A stretch of 64,000 nucleotides of DNA from CAVQEK01 sp964596645 (lineage in GTDB: Bacteria > Bacteroidota > Bacteroidia > Cytophagales > Cyclobacteriaceae), in the NCBI GenBank assembly GCA_964596645.1, contig CAZQVB010000002.1, positions 133,672 through 197,671 of the forward strand. The letters run 5' to 3'. The notes beneath the pieces are model-generated. The model saw only the letters and a program-made list of their open reading frames with translations, searched no databases and was not told the DNA's origin. The translations under genes and the position numbers were made by a program. Numbering within the stretch: the first letter of the stretch is position 1; each line of letters opens with the position of its first letter. Shown in pieces: positions 9,431 to 18,238 of the stretch.

Positions 9431-9606
9431 AGATTTGGCAGGTCTTCTGACTTTTCCGGACTTTCTCACCTTCCCATCGCGCCGGGCGCGCCACAGTGGT
9501 GTTTATTCAAAATCCTTTGGATGGAATTACAGCAGCGGGTACTGTTCCGGTTTCTCACCGGATTCCCTTTTCATGCCACAGCTTTCAGGGCCTTGGCAAC
9601 CAATCT
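9431..9606 (-). ncRNA. Cobalamin (AdoCbl) riboswitch
   Basis: Read on the minus strand this is a full-length B12 aptamer. A 5' P1 arm AGATTGG and the GCCAAGG start are followed by GAAAAGGGAATCCGGTGAGA, the ACCGGAACAGTACCCGCTGC core, and near the 3' end the B12 box AAGTCAGAAGACCTGCC (9437-9453). P1 closes with CCAAATCT. The btuF start lies about 25-30 bases beyond, leaving no room for a separate intrinsic terminator; control is therefore probably translational, by hiding the initiation region when cobalamin binds. Confidence 0.95.
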
Positions 9607-9634
9607 CGCTGCATATTTACAATGAATAATCTTG

Positions 9635-9820
9635 GCGATCAATGGTGGATGGTGGAATGGTAGACTGGTGGGTAGAGCTCAAAGCGGAAAGACACATCAA
9701 GGTCAGACGAATAGTCGGACCGGGAAGGGAGAATGTGTTGAGGGGGTAGTTCGAAGCTGAAAGCAACGTAGATTAGTGAAGGGTGATTAGTGAAGGGTGA
9801 ATGGGCTGGAAGCTGGCCGA
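9635..9820. repeat. Degenerate copy of the intergenic GCTGAAAG/TGGTGGAT repeat family
   Basis: This stretch contains diverged forms of the same words that make up the tandem array at 12514-13015: GGTGGAATGGTAGACTGGTG, AGCTCAAAGCGGAAAG, and AAGGTCAGACGAATAGTCGG, which matches AGGTCGGACGATAGTCGG there. No credible gene lies in it; short open frames here translate the repeat. Confidence 0.7.
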
Positions 9821-9834
9821 ACGCCATTCAGCCA

Positions 9835-10047
9835 TTACCATTTGCTCTCGAAGATGAGCACATACACGCTGAGGGAGATGGCGCCGTAGGCGAGTATGAT
9901 GGCGTCGATGGTGAGGGAGGGGGGCGCCAGGGGAAAAAAGGAGGTCTTGACCACATAATAGCCAATGGCCAAGGCGCTGCTGTACATCCAGAAGCGAAGT
10001 GGCCAGGGCCTGTTGAGCAGCAATAGTCGTTTTAGTAGTTTTTCCAT
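9835..10047 (-). CDS. Small membrane protein, unknown
   Basis: A 70-aa protein with a basic N-terminus and two hydrophobic segments (about residues 18-36 and 44-65), suggesting a two-helix inner-membrane protein. It begins 4 bases after the TonB receptor stop on the same strand, so it is very likely co-transcribed with it. I do not recognise a family; a role linked to the receptor is only an inference from position. Confidence 0.55.
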   Translation of the reverse strand: MEKLLKRLLLLNRPWPLRFWMYSSALAIGYYVVKTSFFPLAPPSLTIDAIILAYGAISLSVYVLIFESKW

Positions 10048-10051
10048 TGTA

Positions 10052-12453
10052 TTAAAATTCTACCCTGTAGCTGATGGAAGGTATGATGCCCAATTGTGTT
10101 TTTTCAACCTGGCGGTCTTGTTGCAGGTCGTAGTACGTGTAAGCAATGTTTTGCCGGTTGGTCAGGTTTTGAACATCGATCAGTATCGTGCGGGTATAGT
10201 TTGGCCGATGACGCTTGAAATAAATACTGAAGTCTGCTCTGAAATAAGCAGGCAGGCGCTCGTCAAACCAGCCGGCACCGCTGTTTTCAGGAAGTTCTGT
10301 CTGTCTCGTAGAGACATCCACTGGTGCGGTGCGAAAACCGGCGTGGTACAGTACGCGCAGATTGACGCCCATCACACGGTTTTTCTCTTTGTTTTCTCCG
10401 ATGAACTCCTTACCGGCTGTGATGCTCGTATTGAAGTTGCTGTTGAAGCGGGTATTTCTCCTCACATCATCCAGCGCCTTGTATTGTGCATCAAAAACAG
10501 AAGCCGTAAGAAAGTAATAAAAGTTGCGCTCCATGGTGCGGCGCAGTGACAGATCCACGCCCATATTTCTGGCGCTGCCTTCATTTACCAGTTCATGAAG
10601 GATAAAGCCATCGGTGNNNNNNNNNNCGCGCCGGTCCGCACATCGAAGGCACGCACGAAGCCATCGGTGGCATTCACCACAGAATACGGGTACTGCTCAT
10701 CTGCCGCCACAGGCACGTCGAAATGCGACTGGTAATAACCTTCGGCGCTGAATACCGTGCTGCCGCTCAAATGGCTCGTGTAGCCGATGGTAAACTGGTG
10801 CGACTTAGTCAGGCCGAGGTTATCGTTGGGCCGTTCTCCCCCGCCAGGGGAATAGAGATAGACTTGTGGAATCTGTGTTTGCGACACCAGCCCATAATGC
10901 ATTTTTATGCTGTTTGTGTTGTTGAGTGCATAGCGCAGTGCCACGCGCGGCTCTATCGATTGGTCATTCATCGACGACTGATGTACATAATGCAATCCGA
11001 CCTCCATATTAAGCTTTTCACTGAGCGGGCGCTCCCATGCAAAATAGGGCTGCGTGAGCAGAAATGCACCCCTACCTATACGCAGCATGTGTGTGGGCGT
11101 CATGTCTGGATGAATTACCATGCGCTCATTGTCGAATGTATGTGTGTCGATCATTATGCCAAACCGGTACGTGTTGCGAGTGCCGCTGCGGAGGTTCAGT
11201 TCAGAAGTAAGGGAGAGTATATCGTTGTCCAAGGCGTCGTACTGCAGCGATTGGCGAATATAGTTGTCGAAAATATAGGTGCCTCTGCGCTCGCTTTTTA
11301 TTCTAGAGTAGCTGATGCCGGCATTGATGCCTGCTTTCGGCCCCAGATTTTTAGTATAGGCAGCGCCCAGCCCGGCCATGCGCGAACGGAAGTCTGTATC
11401 AATGCGGTCTTCGTCGTACAGCCAAAGCGATGTATCGCGTTCGGCAGTAAACTTTTCAGAGCTCAGTCCACCCAAGCCGAACACCGTAAATTTACCTCCG
11501 TCTGTATCGAATGCAAGCTTGAATGACAGGTCCTGAAATGCTATGCTTTCCTCACCCAGGTCTACCCCCAGGCCGCTGAGCAAGCCGATGGTAGAATATC
11601 GGTAATTGATTAAAAATGAGCTTTTTCCTCCAGCAGCCAGTGGCCCTTCTGCGGCTACGTCGATGCCCAGCAGACCCGCCTGTGCCGTGTATTCATGCGC
11701 TTTTCGGTTGCCCTCGCGCAGCCCAATATCGAATATGCCCGCGATGGCATTGCCGTAGCCGGCCATGAAAGCACCCGTGTGCAACTGCGAATTTGCCAGC
11801 AGTTGCGCACTTACGATGCTCACACCACCACCGTTTACCGAGGCTCTGTCGCTTTGCGTGCCGGCATTGGTCAGGTGGTTGGGGTTTACAAAATGCAGCC
11901 CGTCGATACGCCACTGCAGCATATTAGGTGAGTTGCCGCGGACGGAAATATGGTTAGCCTCATCGTTGGCTACGGCCACACCCGGGAAGCTGGTGGCAAT
12001 GCGCGCCGGGTCATAAAAGGTAGCCGCATAGCGTTGGGAGGTTTCCATATCGAAACTATAGCTGCTCAGGGTGATGTGGGCAGGGAGCGATTCGAGATCG
12101 GCCACCGCTACTTCGGCAAGGGTGGTGGTGGAGGTTTGCAGGCGCACCACCACAAACTGGGCTTTGCCTGCTTCCAGTCGCACCGATTCTATTTTTTCAG
12201 GCGCATAGCCCACATGGCTCACCACGATATCGTACCGACCTATGGGCACCTCAGATAGGGTAAAGGTGCCGTCGTCGCGGGTGGTGGTGCCGGTGGTAAA
12301 TGCATCGCCGGCGATCATCACGTTGGCCAGTGGTATGGGCGCCCGGGTGTCGTCGTCTACTACCACGCCTTCAATAAGCTGCTGCGGTACCTGCTGACCC
12401 ACGGCTTGCACGCCGGCCAGTATAAATAAAATTAAATAGCTCAATCGATGCAT
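10052..12453 (-). CDS. TonB-dependent outer-membrane receptor (interrupted by an assembly gap)
   Basis: Signal peptide (about residues 1-19), then a carboxypeptidase-regulatory-like domain (IEGVVVDDDTRAPIPLANVM to about residue 108), a plug domain with ISVRGNSPNMLQWRIDGL, and a long barrel ending in an aromatic residue (YRVEF). Such receptors take up siderophores, corrinoids or sugars; the substrate here is not evident, although the btu operon lies downstream. The 10-N run at 10617-10626 breaks the frame. The 12-mer AAGCCATCGGTG occurs just before the Ns (10605-10616) and again at 10658-10669; collapsing the two copies restores one frame of 783 codons, so the gap is probably a misjoin rather than a lesion. 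Confidence 0.88.
10617..10626. other. 10-N assembly gap inside the TonB receptor gene
   Basis: The frame on the two sides disagrees by one base, so the true gap is not 10. A 12-bp direct repeat 53 bases apart flanks the Ns and suggests an unresolved contig overlap. Confidence 0.99.
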
Positions 12454-12513
12454 CTACGCCTGCCAGTTGGGGGCCGCAAGTATAGCAAATGCAGTGTTAA
12501 ATAGGAAAAGGGG

Positions 12514-13015
12514 AATAGCTGAAAGCTGAAGGCTCAAAGCTGAAAGGAAAATTACCAAAATCCAGGTCGGACGATAGTCGGAGCGGCAAGGTTGGTGGAT
12601 TGGTGGATACGTAGACTGGTGGGATAGCTGAAAGCTGAAGGCTCAAAGCTGAAAGGGTTAAAAAAGGAAAGATTGACTGGTGGGTTGGTGGAATAGCTGA
12701 AAGCTGAAGGCTCAAAGCTGAAAGGAAAATTACCAAAATCCAGGTCGGACGATAGTCGGAGCGGCAAGGTTGGTGGATTGGTGGATACGTAGACTGGTGG
12801 GATAGCTGAAAGCTGAAGGCTCAAAGCTGAAAGGGTTAAAATGACCATGCCTAAAAAAGGTTGACTGGTGGGTTGGTGGAATAGCTGAAAGCTGAAGGCT
12901 CAAAGCTGAAAGGGAAATTACCCAAATCCAGGTCAGATGATAGTAGGAGCGGCAAGGTTGGTGGATTGGTGGATTCGTAGATTGGTGGGATAGCTGAAAG
13001 CTGAAGGCTCGTGCA
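12514..13015. repeat. Tandem array of about 180-bp intergenic repeats (three units)
   Basis: Three head-to-tail units begin at 12514, 12692 and 12880 (periods 178 and 188). Each unit has AATAGCTGAAAGCTGAAGG, CTCAAAGCTGAAAGG, a CCAGGTCGGACGATAGTCGG core, and the runs GGTTGGTGGATTGGTGGAT and AGACTGGTGG. The third unit is more diverged and ends into unrelated sequence at about 13015. Sub-repeats (GCTGAAAG, TGGTGGAT) occur inside each unit. No gene is supported here; open frames of 60-100 codons on the minus strand simply translate the repeat. The array separates the TonB receptor from an AT-rich orphan gene. Confidence 0.9.
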
Positions 13016-13098
13016 AGCCCAGTGCGAGATTATGGAGCGATTCATTGCGCCTCATACCGTTGTGTTTATTAGGTGATAAAGAGCTCAAATTAATCCGT

Positions 13099-13629
13099 TC
13101 AGCCCCCATTCCGCTTATACAATGTTGTAGCCCGTTTTTCTATTTTCTCTTTAAATTCTCTGTCTGTCCTTTTTATTATTAATGTCATTCTGTCTTTGTA
13201 CTTGGGATCCGAAAATTCAATTTCAAGGTCATTAGCAACGTCATGTATATTCTCAATTCTTACATGTCTCGGATTGATGTTCGTACGATTCCCGTCAAAT
13301 TCAAAAACTGTTGGAATAAGAAGTTTTTCTTTCCCTAATATTTTCATTTTACCAATCAGGACAATATTTCTGTCATTCAGTATCAGGTCACAGTTGTTGA
13401 AAGAGTAAAGGGTTTCATAAGGGTAGAAATTAAACTTGCTTTTCTTTTTAAACACATCAAAGTTTTTGAACCAAACGTCTAAGTCAGTGAAAATTTCTGA
13501 AGAATGCTCTGAATGTTCTTGAATAAACCTTTTTATTTTACTATCAAGGATTGTCATGTAAATCCAAAAGAACACTAGTGGAAATGATAAAGCCGATATG
13601 CCTAAAATTATATGGATGACTTGAATCAT
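13099..13629 (-). CDS. Hypothetical membrane-anchored protein, AT-rich
   Basis: A 176-aa protein with one N-terminal hydrophobic segment (about residues 5-26) followed by a soluble, charged domain rich in beta-type alternation. I do not recognise a family. The orientation is probably N-terminal anchor with a cytoplasmic or periplasmic domain. The gene is clearly more AT-rich than its neighbours and sits between the repeat array and the receiver gene, which suggests acquisition by transfer. It shows no sign of frameshift. Function unknown. Confidence 0.65.
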   Translation of the reverse strand: MIQVIHIILGISALSFPLVFFWIYMTILDSKIKRFIQEHSEHSSEIFTDLDVWFKNFDVFKKKSKFNFYPYETLYSFNNCDLILNDRNIVLIGKMKILGKEKLLIPTVFEFDGNRTNINPRHVRIENIHDVANDLEIEFSDPKYKDRMTLIIKRTDREFKEKIEKRATTLYKRNGG

Positions 13630-13773
13630 TATTCAGTTTCTTCACATGGACTACAACATTAGCTAACAGCTATGTACAGTGAGGCCTGCATGATAATGTG
13701 CTTGCTGATAAAGCGGAATATTTGAGAACAACTTATGGGCGGGTAGCCATTGCACCATCGGCCACTCGATGAG

Positions 13774-14205
13774 TTAGTTCTCGCCCAGGAAAAAATGATT
13801 GATGATGATGGTGCGCAGCCCGCGGGGTGTGGTGGATTTGGGCACGATCTCATCAAAATGTGTCCAGTCGCTGAGCTCTGAGATCACCGGATGATTCAGA
13901 CTGGACAGCCCAATGATGAATGTCTGTCCGTCAAGGCCCAACGGGAATGACCTGATCTTTTCTGCCAGCTCAAAGCCGTTGTATCGGGGCAGGTTCAGGT
14001 CCATGATGATGAGCTGATAGTGCATAAAGGACGACAGGGTGAATGCCTCTTCTGCATTGTCAGTCATATCGATGCTTTCCACCCAGGTATCAATGGCGCG
14101 TGCCAGTTGTACTTGTTGGCGCACATCAGGATGCACCACCAGCGCCTTTATTTTCTTTTGGCTTCTAAAGGGATTGGAAATAAACTTCGGTCGTATAGCT
14201 TTCAT
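13774..14205 (-). CDS. Stand-alone response-regulator receiver protein
   Basis: A 143-aa single-domain CheY-like receiver with no output domain. The phosphoacceptor Asp in IIMDLNLPRYNG, the switch Ser in IIGLSSL and the conserved Lys in IVPKSTTP are present. The acidic pair after the first strand (normally DD or DE) reads HPD in ALVVHPDVRQ, so one Mg2+-binding acid is lost and phosphorylation may be altered. About 20 extra basic residues precede the domain. No histidine kinase is adjacent, so its partner must be encoded elsewhere. Confidence 0.8.
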   Translation of the reverse strand: MKAIRPKFISNPFRSQKKIKALVVHPDVRQQVQLARAIDTWVESIDMTDNAEEAFTLSSFMHYQLIIMDLNLPRYNGFELAEKIRSFPLGLDGQTFIIGLSSLNHPVISELSDWTHFDEIVPKSTTPRGLRTIIINHFFLGEN

Positions 14206-14318
14206 AAGAGAAAAAGTTCAAAAGTGATACCGAAATAAAAATGCTTGTATAATGTATTTGTTATCAGCACTTTAAAAATTGAATATAAAAAAGCAATGGC
14301 CTTACAATAGGTAAAACG

Positions 14319-14360
14319 TCCCAAATCAGGAAGATCGTGCACCTTGTTCCTGATTTGGGA
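14319..14360 (-). terminator. Hairpin terminator after the GH3 gene
   Basis: A perfect 14-bp inverted repeat, TCCCAAATCAGGAA and TTCCTGATTTGGGA, with a 14-base loop lies 7 bases beyond the GH3 stop and is followed on the minus strand by a short CGTTTTA tract. The U-run is weak, so it may act as an mRNA-stabilising hairpin instead. Confidence 0.6.
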
Positions 14361-14366
14361 GCCGCT

Positions 14367-16640
14367 TTATTTCAAATAAACAATTTTTTCCTGATCGCCC
14401 ACAAGCAAGGAGAAAGCGCCGGTTTCTGCTACCAGTCTGTCCTCTGCCCCAATAAAGGAGAAATCCTCGCTGTTCAGCTCAAAAGTGACAGTTTTCTTTT
14501 CACCTGCATTCAAATGTATCTTTTCGAAGCGGCGCAGTCTGCGCACTGAGGGCGTTATGCTGGCTACATGATCGCGTGTATACAGCGACACCACTTCTTT
14601 GCCGGGTAGCGGCCCGGTGTTTTCCACTTCTACCGATACCTGCACCAGATCGTCCATGGCAAAGGTATCCAGCGGTGTAGTGGTCAGATTGCTGTAAGCA
14701 AAAGTGGTATAGCTGAGGCCGTGGCCAAACTCATACTGCGGCAAAAACTCCGGGATCTTAAAATTGACGTGCATTTCGTCCGAAAACTTATGATCATAAG
14801 TCACCAGGTTGTTGCTGTATTGAGGATAGGTAAAAGGCAATTTTCCCGATGGGTTGGTATCGCCGAACAGCACATCGGCTATGGCGCGTCCGCCTTCATA
14901 GCCTGGCAGGTAGGCCATAAGTATGCCATCGGCATGTGGCTCTATGGTGCGTATAAGCCTGGGGCGGCCTTGCACGAGCACCAGAATAATGGGCTTGCCT
15001 GCGCGTGACAGTTGATTCACCAGGTTGAGTTGTGCCTCCGGCAGTTGCATTTCGTTGATGTTGCCTACATTTTCTGTATAGGTTTTTTCGCCTATACAGG
15101 CAATGATATAATCGGCCTGACTGGCTGCACGCAGCGCTTGTGCGGTATTGATGTCGGCATCGTAGCCGGTACCTTCCACATACACCACCTTGTCCAGGCC
15201 GGCTTCATCTTGTATGGCCTGTAGTATGGTGCGTTTGTCTTCATACATCACCATTTCGTTGTCGCCCAGCCAGGTGTGTGTCCAGCCGCCGTTCAGCACA
15301 GTAAGCTTATCGGCGGTATAGCCTGTCACCAGCACGCGCTTGCCGCGCGGCAGTGGCAGCACGTTGCGGTCGTTTTTCAGCAGCGTCATCGATTCTTTGG
15401 CCATTTCGTAGCTGGCCTCTATGGCTTCTTCATTGCCAAAGTCTGCATAGTCATTCTTGTCGATGAATGGCTTATCGAACAGGCCCAGCCGTTGCTTCAC
15501 CCGCAGTATGCGTGTGACGGCGTCGTCAATGCGCGACATCGGTACTTCGCCGTCGTTTACCAGACTAATGAGGTCGCGGGCGAAGGAGAAGTCGAAAGGC
15601 ACCATGCTCATGTCCACGCCGGCATTCACCGCCATCTTCACGGCTTCGCGGTTGTTGGCAGCCACCCGGTGCATGCTGTAGAGAAATTGTATATCCTGCC
15701 AGTCGGTGACTGCAAAGCCATCGAACCCAAGCTCTTCCTTCAGTATTTCGGTGAGTATGTGGTAGTTGGCGTGCACGGGTATACCATTGATTTCTCCTGA
15801 GTTGATCATGACGGTGGCGGCACCTGCCTCTATCGCTTCGGCAAAAGGAGGTAGTATAAACTCGCGCAAGTAGCGCTCTGGTATCCATGCCGGCGTACGG
15901 TCTTTGCCGCTCAGGGGCGCGCCGTAGCCCATGTAGTGCTTCAGACAGGCCGCCAGTTTACCCGGGGCAGCCATGTCGTCGCCCTGGTAGCCCTTCACCA
16001 CTGCTTTGCCCATCTCACCACATAAGTATGGGTCTTCGCCAAATGATTCGTACAAACGCGGCCACAGCGGGGTGCGGGTCACGTCGAGCACAGGCGAGAA
16101 CGTCCAGTGTACACCGGCCGCTTTCGACTCATAGGCAGTGATGGCAGCGCCTTCTTCTACCAGAGCACGGTTGCGTGAGGCAGCCATGCCAATTTGCTGT
16201 GGAAAGAGTGTGGCACCGTATAGGTAGCCTGCGCCATGCACCGCATCATAGCCGTACAGCAGTGGTACCTGAGCACCGGCGTTGAGGGCGCGCTCCTGCA
16301 GGCCGGAGGTCAGTTGCTGCCATTCTTCCAGCGTGTAGTCTGGTGCCGGGGTGTTCAGTATAGAGCCGATGAAGTAATGATTGAAGGCCGAATCAAGGAG
16401 TTGCTCATTCCAGACGATGGGCCGCGCCGGGCGGTCGGCATTGCCCTGCTCAATAAAAGCCGTAATGGTGATCTGAGTCATCTGTCCCACCTTTTGCTCC
16501 AGCGTAAGGTTTGCAAGTACGTCGGCTATCTGGTCGTCTTCCGAAGCATAGTCATTGTCGGATGCTGTGGGCAAGGGCTGGTTGTCGCAAGAGAATAGAA
16601 CGAAGGCCAGGGCAATGGCAAAAAGCGTTTTCATTTTCAT
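14367..16640 (-). CDS. bglX: Glycoside hydrolase family 3 lipoprotein (beta-glucosidase type)
   Basis: A 757-aa GH3 enzyme. The signal peptide ends in the lipobox LFSC (Cys18), so it is a lipoprotein of the periplasm or outer membrane. Domains in order: GH3 N-terminal TIM barrel (about 40-390) with KHYMGYG and the nucleophile Asp313 in GFAVTDWQD; GH3 C-terminal domain (about 425-640) with LPLPRGKRVLVTG; a fibronectin III-like domain (about 665-745). The three-domain order matches BglX-type exo-beta-glucosidases that release glucose from beta-linked oligosaccharides; xylosidase activity also occurs in this group. It is monocistronic and ends at a hairpin. Confidence 0.9.
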   Translation of the reverse strand: MKMKTLFAIALAFVLFSCDNQPLPTASDNDYASEDDQIADVLANLTLEQKVGQMTQITITAFIEQGNADRPARPIVWNEQLLDSAFNHYFIGSILNTPAPDYTLEEWQQLTSGLQERALNAGAQVPLLYGYDAVHGAGYLYGATLFPQQIGMAASRNRALVEEGAAITAYESKAAGVHWTFSPVLDVTRTPLWPRLYESFGEDPYLCGEMGKAVVKGYQGDDMAAPGKLAACLKHYMGYGAPLSGKDRTPAWIPERYLREFILPPFAEAIEAGAATVMINSGEINGIPVHANYHILTEILKEELGFDGFAVTDWQDIQFLYSMHRVAANNREAVKMAVNAGVDMSMVPFDFSFARDLISLVNDGEVPMSRIDDAVTRILRVKQRLGLFDKPFIDKNDYADFGNEEAIEASYEMAKESMTLLKNDRNVLPLPRGKRVLVTGYTADKLTVLNGGWTHTWLGDNEMVMYEDKRTILQAIQDEAGLDKVVYVEGTGYDADINTAQALRAASQADYIIACIGEKTYTENVGNINEMQLPEAQLNLVNQLSRAGKPIILVLVQGRPRLIRTIEPHADGILMAYLPGYEGGRAIADVLFGDTNPSGKLPFTYPQYSNNLVTYDHKFSDEMHVNFKIPEFLPQYEFGHGLSYTTFAYSNLTTTPLDTFAMDDLVQVSVEVENTGPLPGKEVVSLYTRDHVASITPSVRRLRRFEKIHLNAGEKKTVTFELNSEDFSFIGAEDRLVAETGAFSLLVGDQEKIVYLK

Positions 16641-16796
16641 GATGATGGCATTATTGACAAAAGGAATATGGGTTTGAAATTATATAAAAAAGTAAGCCGA
16701 GCGCATGATGAAAGTCAGTTGATAAGGCTTTTTAGGAATTGAATTTTGACATGAACCGGGTTTTGAACCATCATTCCGACGACCTGTGCCGCAGTA

Positions 16797-18077
16797 TCAA
16801 TTTCTTTTCGACAGTACTGCCTGCTCGTACTGCTCTACTTCGGCGATGTATCCATGGCCCGGCGGCACGTCATTTTTCAGGCAATAATAATCCCACACCT
16901 GGCCAAAGGGTGCCGACTTGAGCTCTTCGAGCATGGCCAGGCGCTGAAAATACTGCCCTCTGTTTTCCAATTCCTTCAATTGCCCCACAGGCTCCAGCAG
17001 GGCAAACAGCAAACTTTTGATGGCGGCCCTGGTGCCGGTCACATAAGCGCCCACACGGTTGATGCTGGCATCGAAAAAGTCGAGCCCCAGGTGTACGCGG
17101 TTCAGGGCTTGTGCGCGCACAATTTCCTGGCAGATCAGCACGATGTCGTCATTCATGGTCACTACATGGTCGCTGTCCCAGCGCAAGCCACGTGTGAGGT
17201 GAAGCAGCAGCTCGTCGGCAAATTGCAGGATGGAAGAAATTTTGTCGGCCACTACTTCGGTGGGGTGAAAGTGCCCGCTGTCAATGCAAATCAATTTTTT
17301 ATTTTGAATGGCATAGCCCAGGTAAAACTCGTGCGAACCCACCACATATGCTTCACTGCCAATGCCGAAGAGTTTGCTTTCCACAGCATCTTTCATCAGT
17401 TGAGGGTCATATGGTTTTTCCATTGCCTCATCCAGCGATTTTTTCAGTTGTGCGCGATGTCCGTAGCGGTCGATCGGTGTATCCTTCATGCCATCGGCTA
17501 TCCAGATGTTGTGTATACAGGCTGATCCGAGTTCGCGCCCCATGAACGCACTGATTTCACGGCATTGTTGTACGTGCCGCACCCAAAACTGCCGTATCGA
17601 CTCATCTTTCGACGACAGTGTGAAACCCGTGCCTGTCTTGGGATGTGAAAAGAGCGTGCTGTTGAAATCGAGCTTTAGATTGTTGCTCACTGCCCACACC
17701 ACCCAGCCCTGAAAATGTTCCGGAGCTACCTGGTCGCGGTCTACCGGCTTACCGCCAAACTCGCCATAGTTTGCGTGGAGGTTTAGGCGGTGCGTGCCGG
17801 GCAGCAGTGAGAGCACTTTTTCCAGGTCCTGCCGCATCTCGTGCACATTGCGCGCCTTGCCCGGATAGTTGCCGGTCACCTGCAAGCCACTGCCTCCCAA
17901 CAGCCTGTCGGACTGCTCCAGCCCTGCCACGTCGTCTGTTTGCCAGCAATGCAGCGAAATGGGCACTTTCGCCAATACATCCAGCACTTCTTCTGTATCT
18001 ACGCCCATATTGGCGTATTGCTCTTTGGCCAGTCTATAGGCCTGCTCCACTTTTTCTGTGCTTGGGTGCGTATTCAT
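16797..18077 (-). CDS. rhaA: L-rhamnose isomerase
   Basis: A 426-aa enzyme of the E. coli-type RhaA family, converting L-rhamnose to L-rhamnulose in the cytoplasm. Recognisable blocks are ISLHCWQTDDV near the start, GNYPGKARN, LDFNSTLFSHPK, and the metal-site region CIDSGHFHPTEVVADKISS. The length agrees with the family (about 419). The other catabolic genes (rhamnulokinase, aldolase, permease, regulator) are absent from the neighbourhood; it lies between GH3 and the pyrophosphatase on the same strand. Either the pathway is scattered or the isomerase acts on another aldose. Confidence 0.93.
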   Translation of the reverse strand: MNTHPSTEKVEQAYRLAKEQYANMGVDTEEVLDVLAKVPISLHCWQTDDVAGLEQSDRLLGGSGLQVTGNYPGKARNVHEMRQDLEKVLSLLPGTHRLNLHANYGEFGGKPVDRDQVAPEHFQGWVVWAVSNNLKLDFNSTLFSHPKTGTGFTLSSKDESIRQFWVRHVQQCREISAFMGRELGSACIHNIWIADGMKDTPIDRYGHRAQLKKSLDEAMEKPYDPQLMKDAVESKLFGIGSEAYVVGSHEFYLGYAIQNKKLICIDSGHFHPTEVVADKISSILQFADELLLHLTRGLRWDSDHVVTMNDDIVLICQEIVRAQALNRVHLGLDFFDASINRVGAYVTGTRAAIKSLLFALLEPVGQLKELENRGQYFQRLAMLEELKSAPFGQVWDYYCLKNDVPPGHGYIAEVEQYEQAVLSKRN

Positions 18078-18185
18078 GGTGGGGAAAAAAATTTAGTATC
18101 AATAAAGCGGCAATTTAGCAATCATTGGGTTTTTACGGCACTTCGGAAAAAATAATACAGATGATGCCACCGGCCACCTTGCCAC

Positions 18186-18219
18186 AAAAAAAGCCCCGCC
18201 TGATGTGGGCGGGGCTTTT
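18186..18219 (-). terminator. Rho-independent terminator of hppA
   Basis: The GC-rich stem AAGCCCCGCC / GGGCGGGGCTT with a 5-base loop (TGATG/CATCA-type) is bounded by A-runs and T-runs, just past the hppA stop. It reads as a terminator on the minus strand. Confidence 0.9.
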
Positions 18220-18238
18220 GCTCTAAAACTTTACCAGA

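Noticed and set aside
9639..9827. 62-codon frame next to the riboswitch
   Set aside because: It lies in the degenerate repeat copy and its peptide matches the frames of the other repeat arrays.
10052..12453. TonB receptor as a natural frameshift pseudogene
   Set aside because: The frame change coincides exactly with an N placeholder and disappears when the flanking 12-bp repeat is collapsed.
12514..13015. CRISPR array
   Set aside because: Units are about 180 bp, nearly identical throughout and have no short repeat/unique spacer alternation; no cas genes are in the window.
12497..13045. Minus-strand frames of 64-98 codons reading repeated SFEPSAFSY-type peptides
   Set aside because: They translate the tandem non-coding repeat; the same peptide appears in several frames and units.
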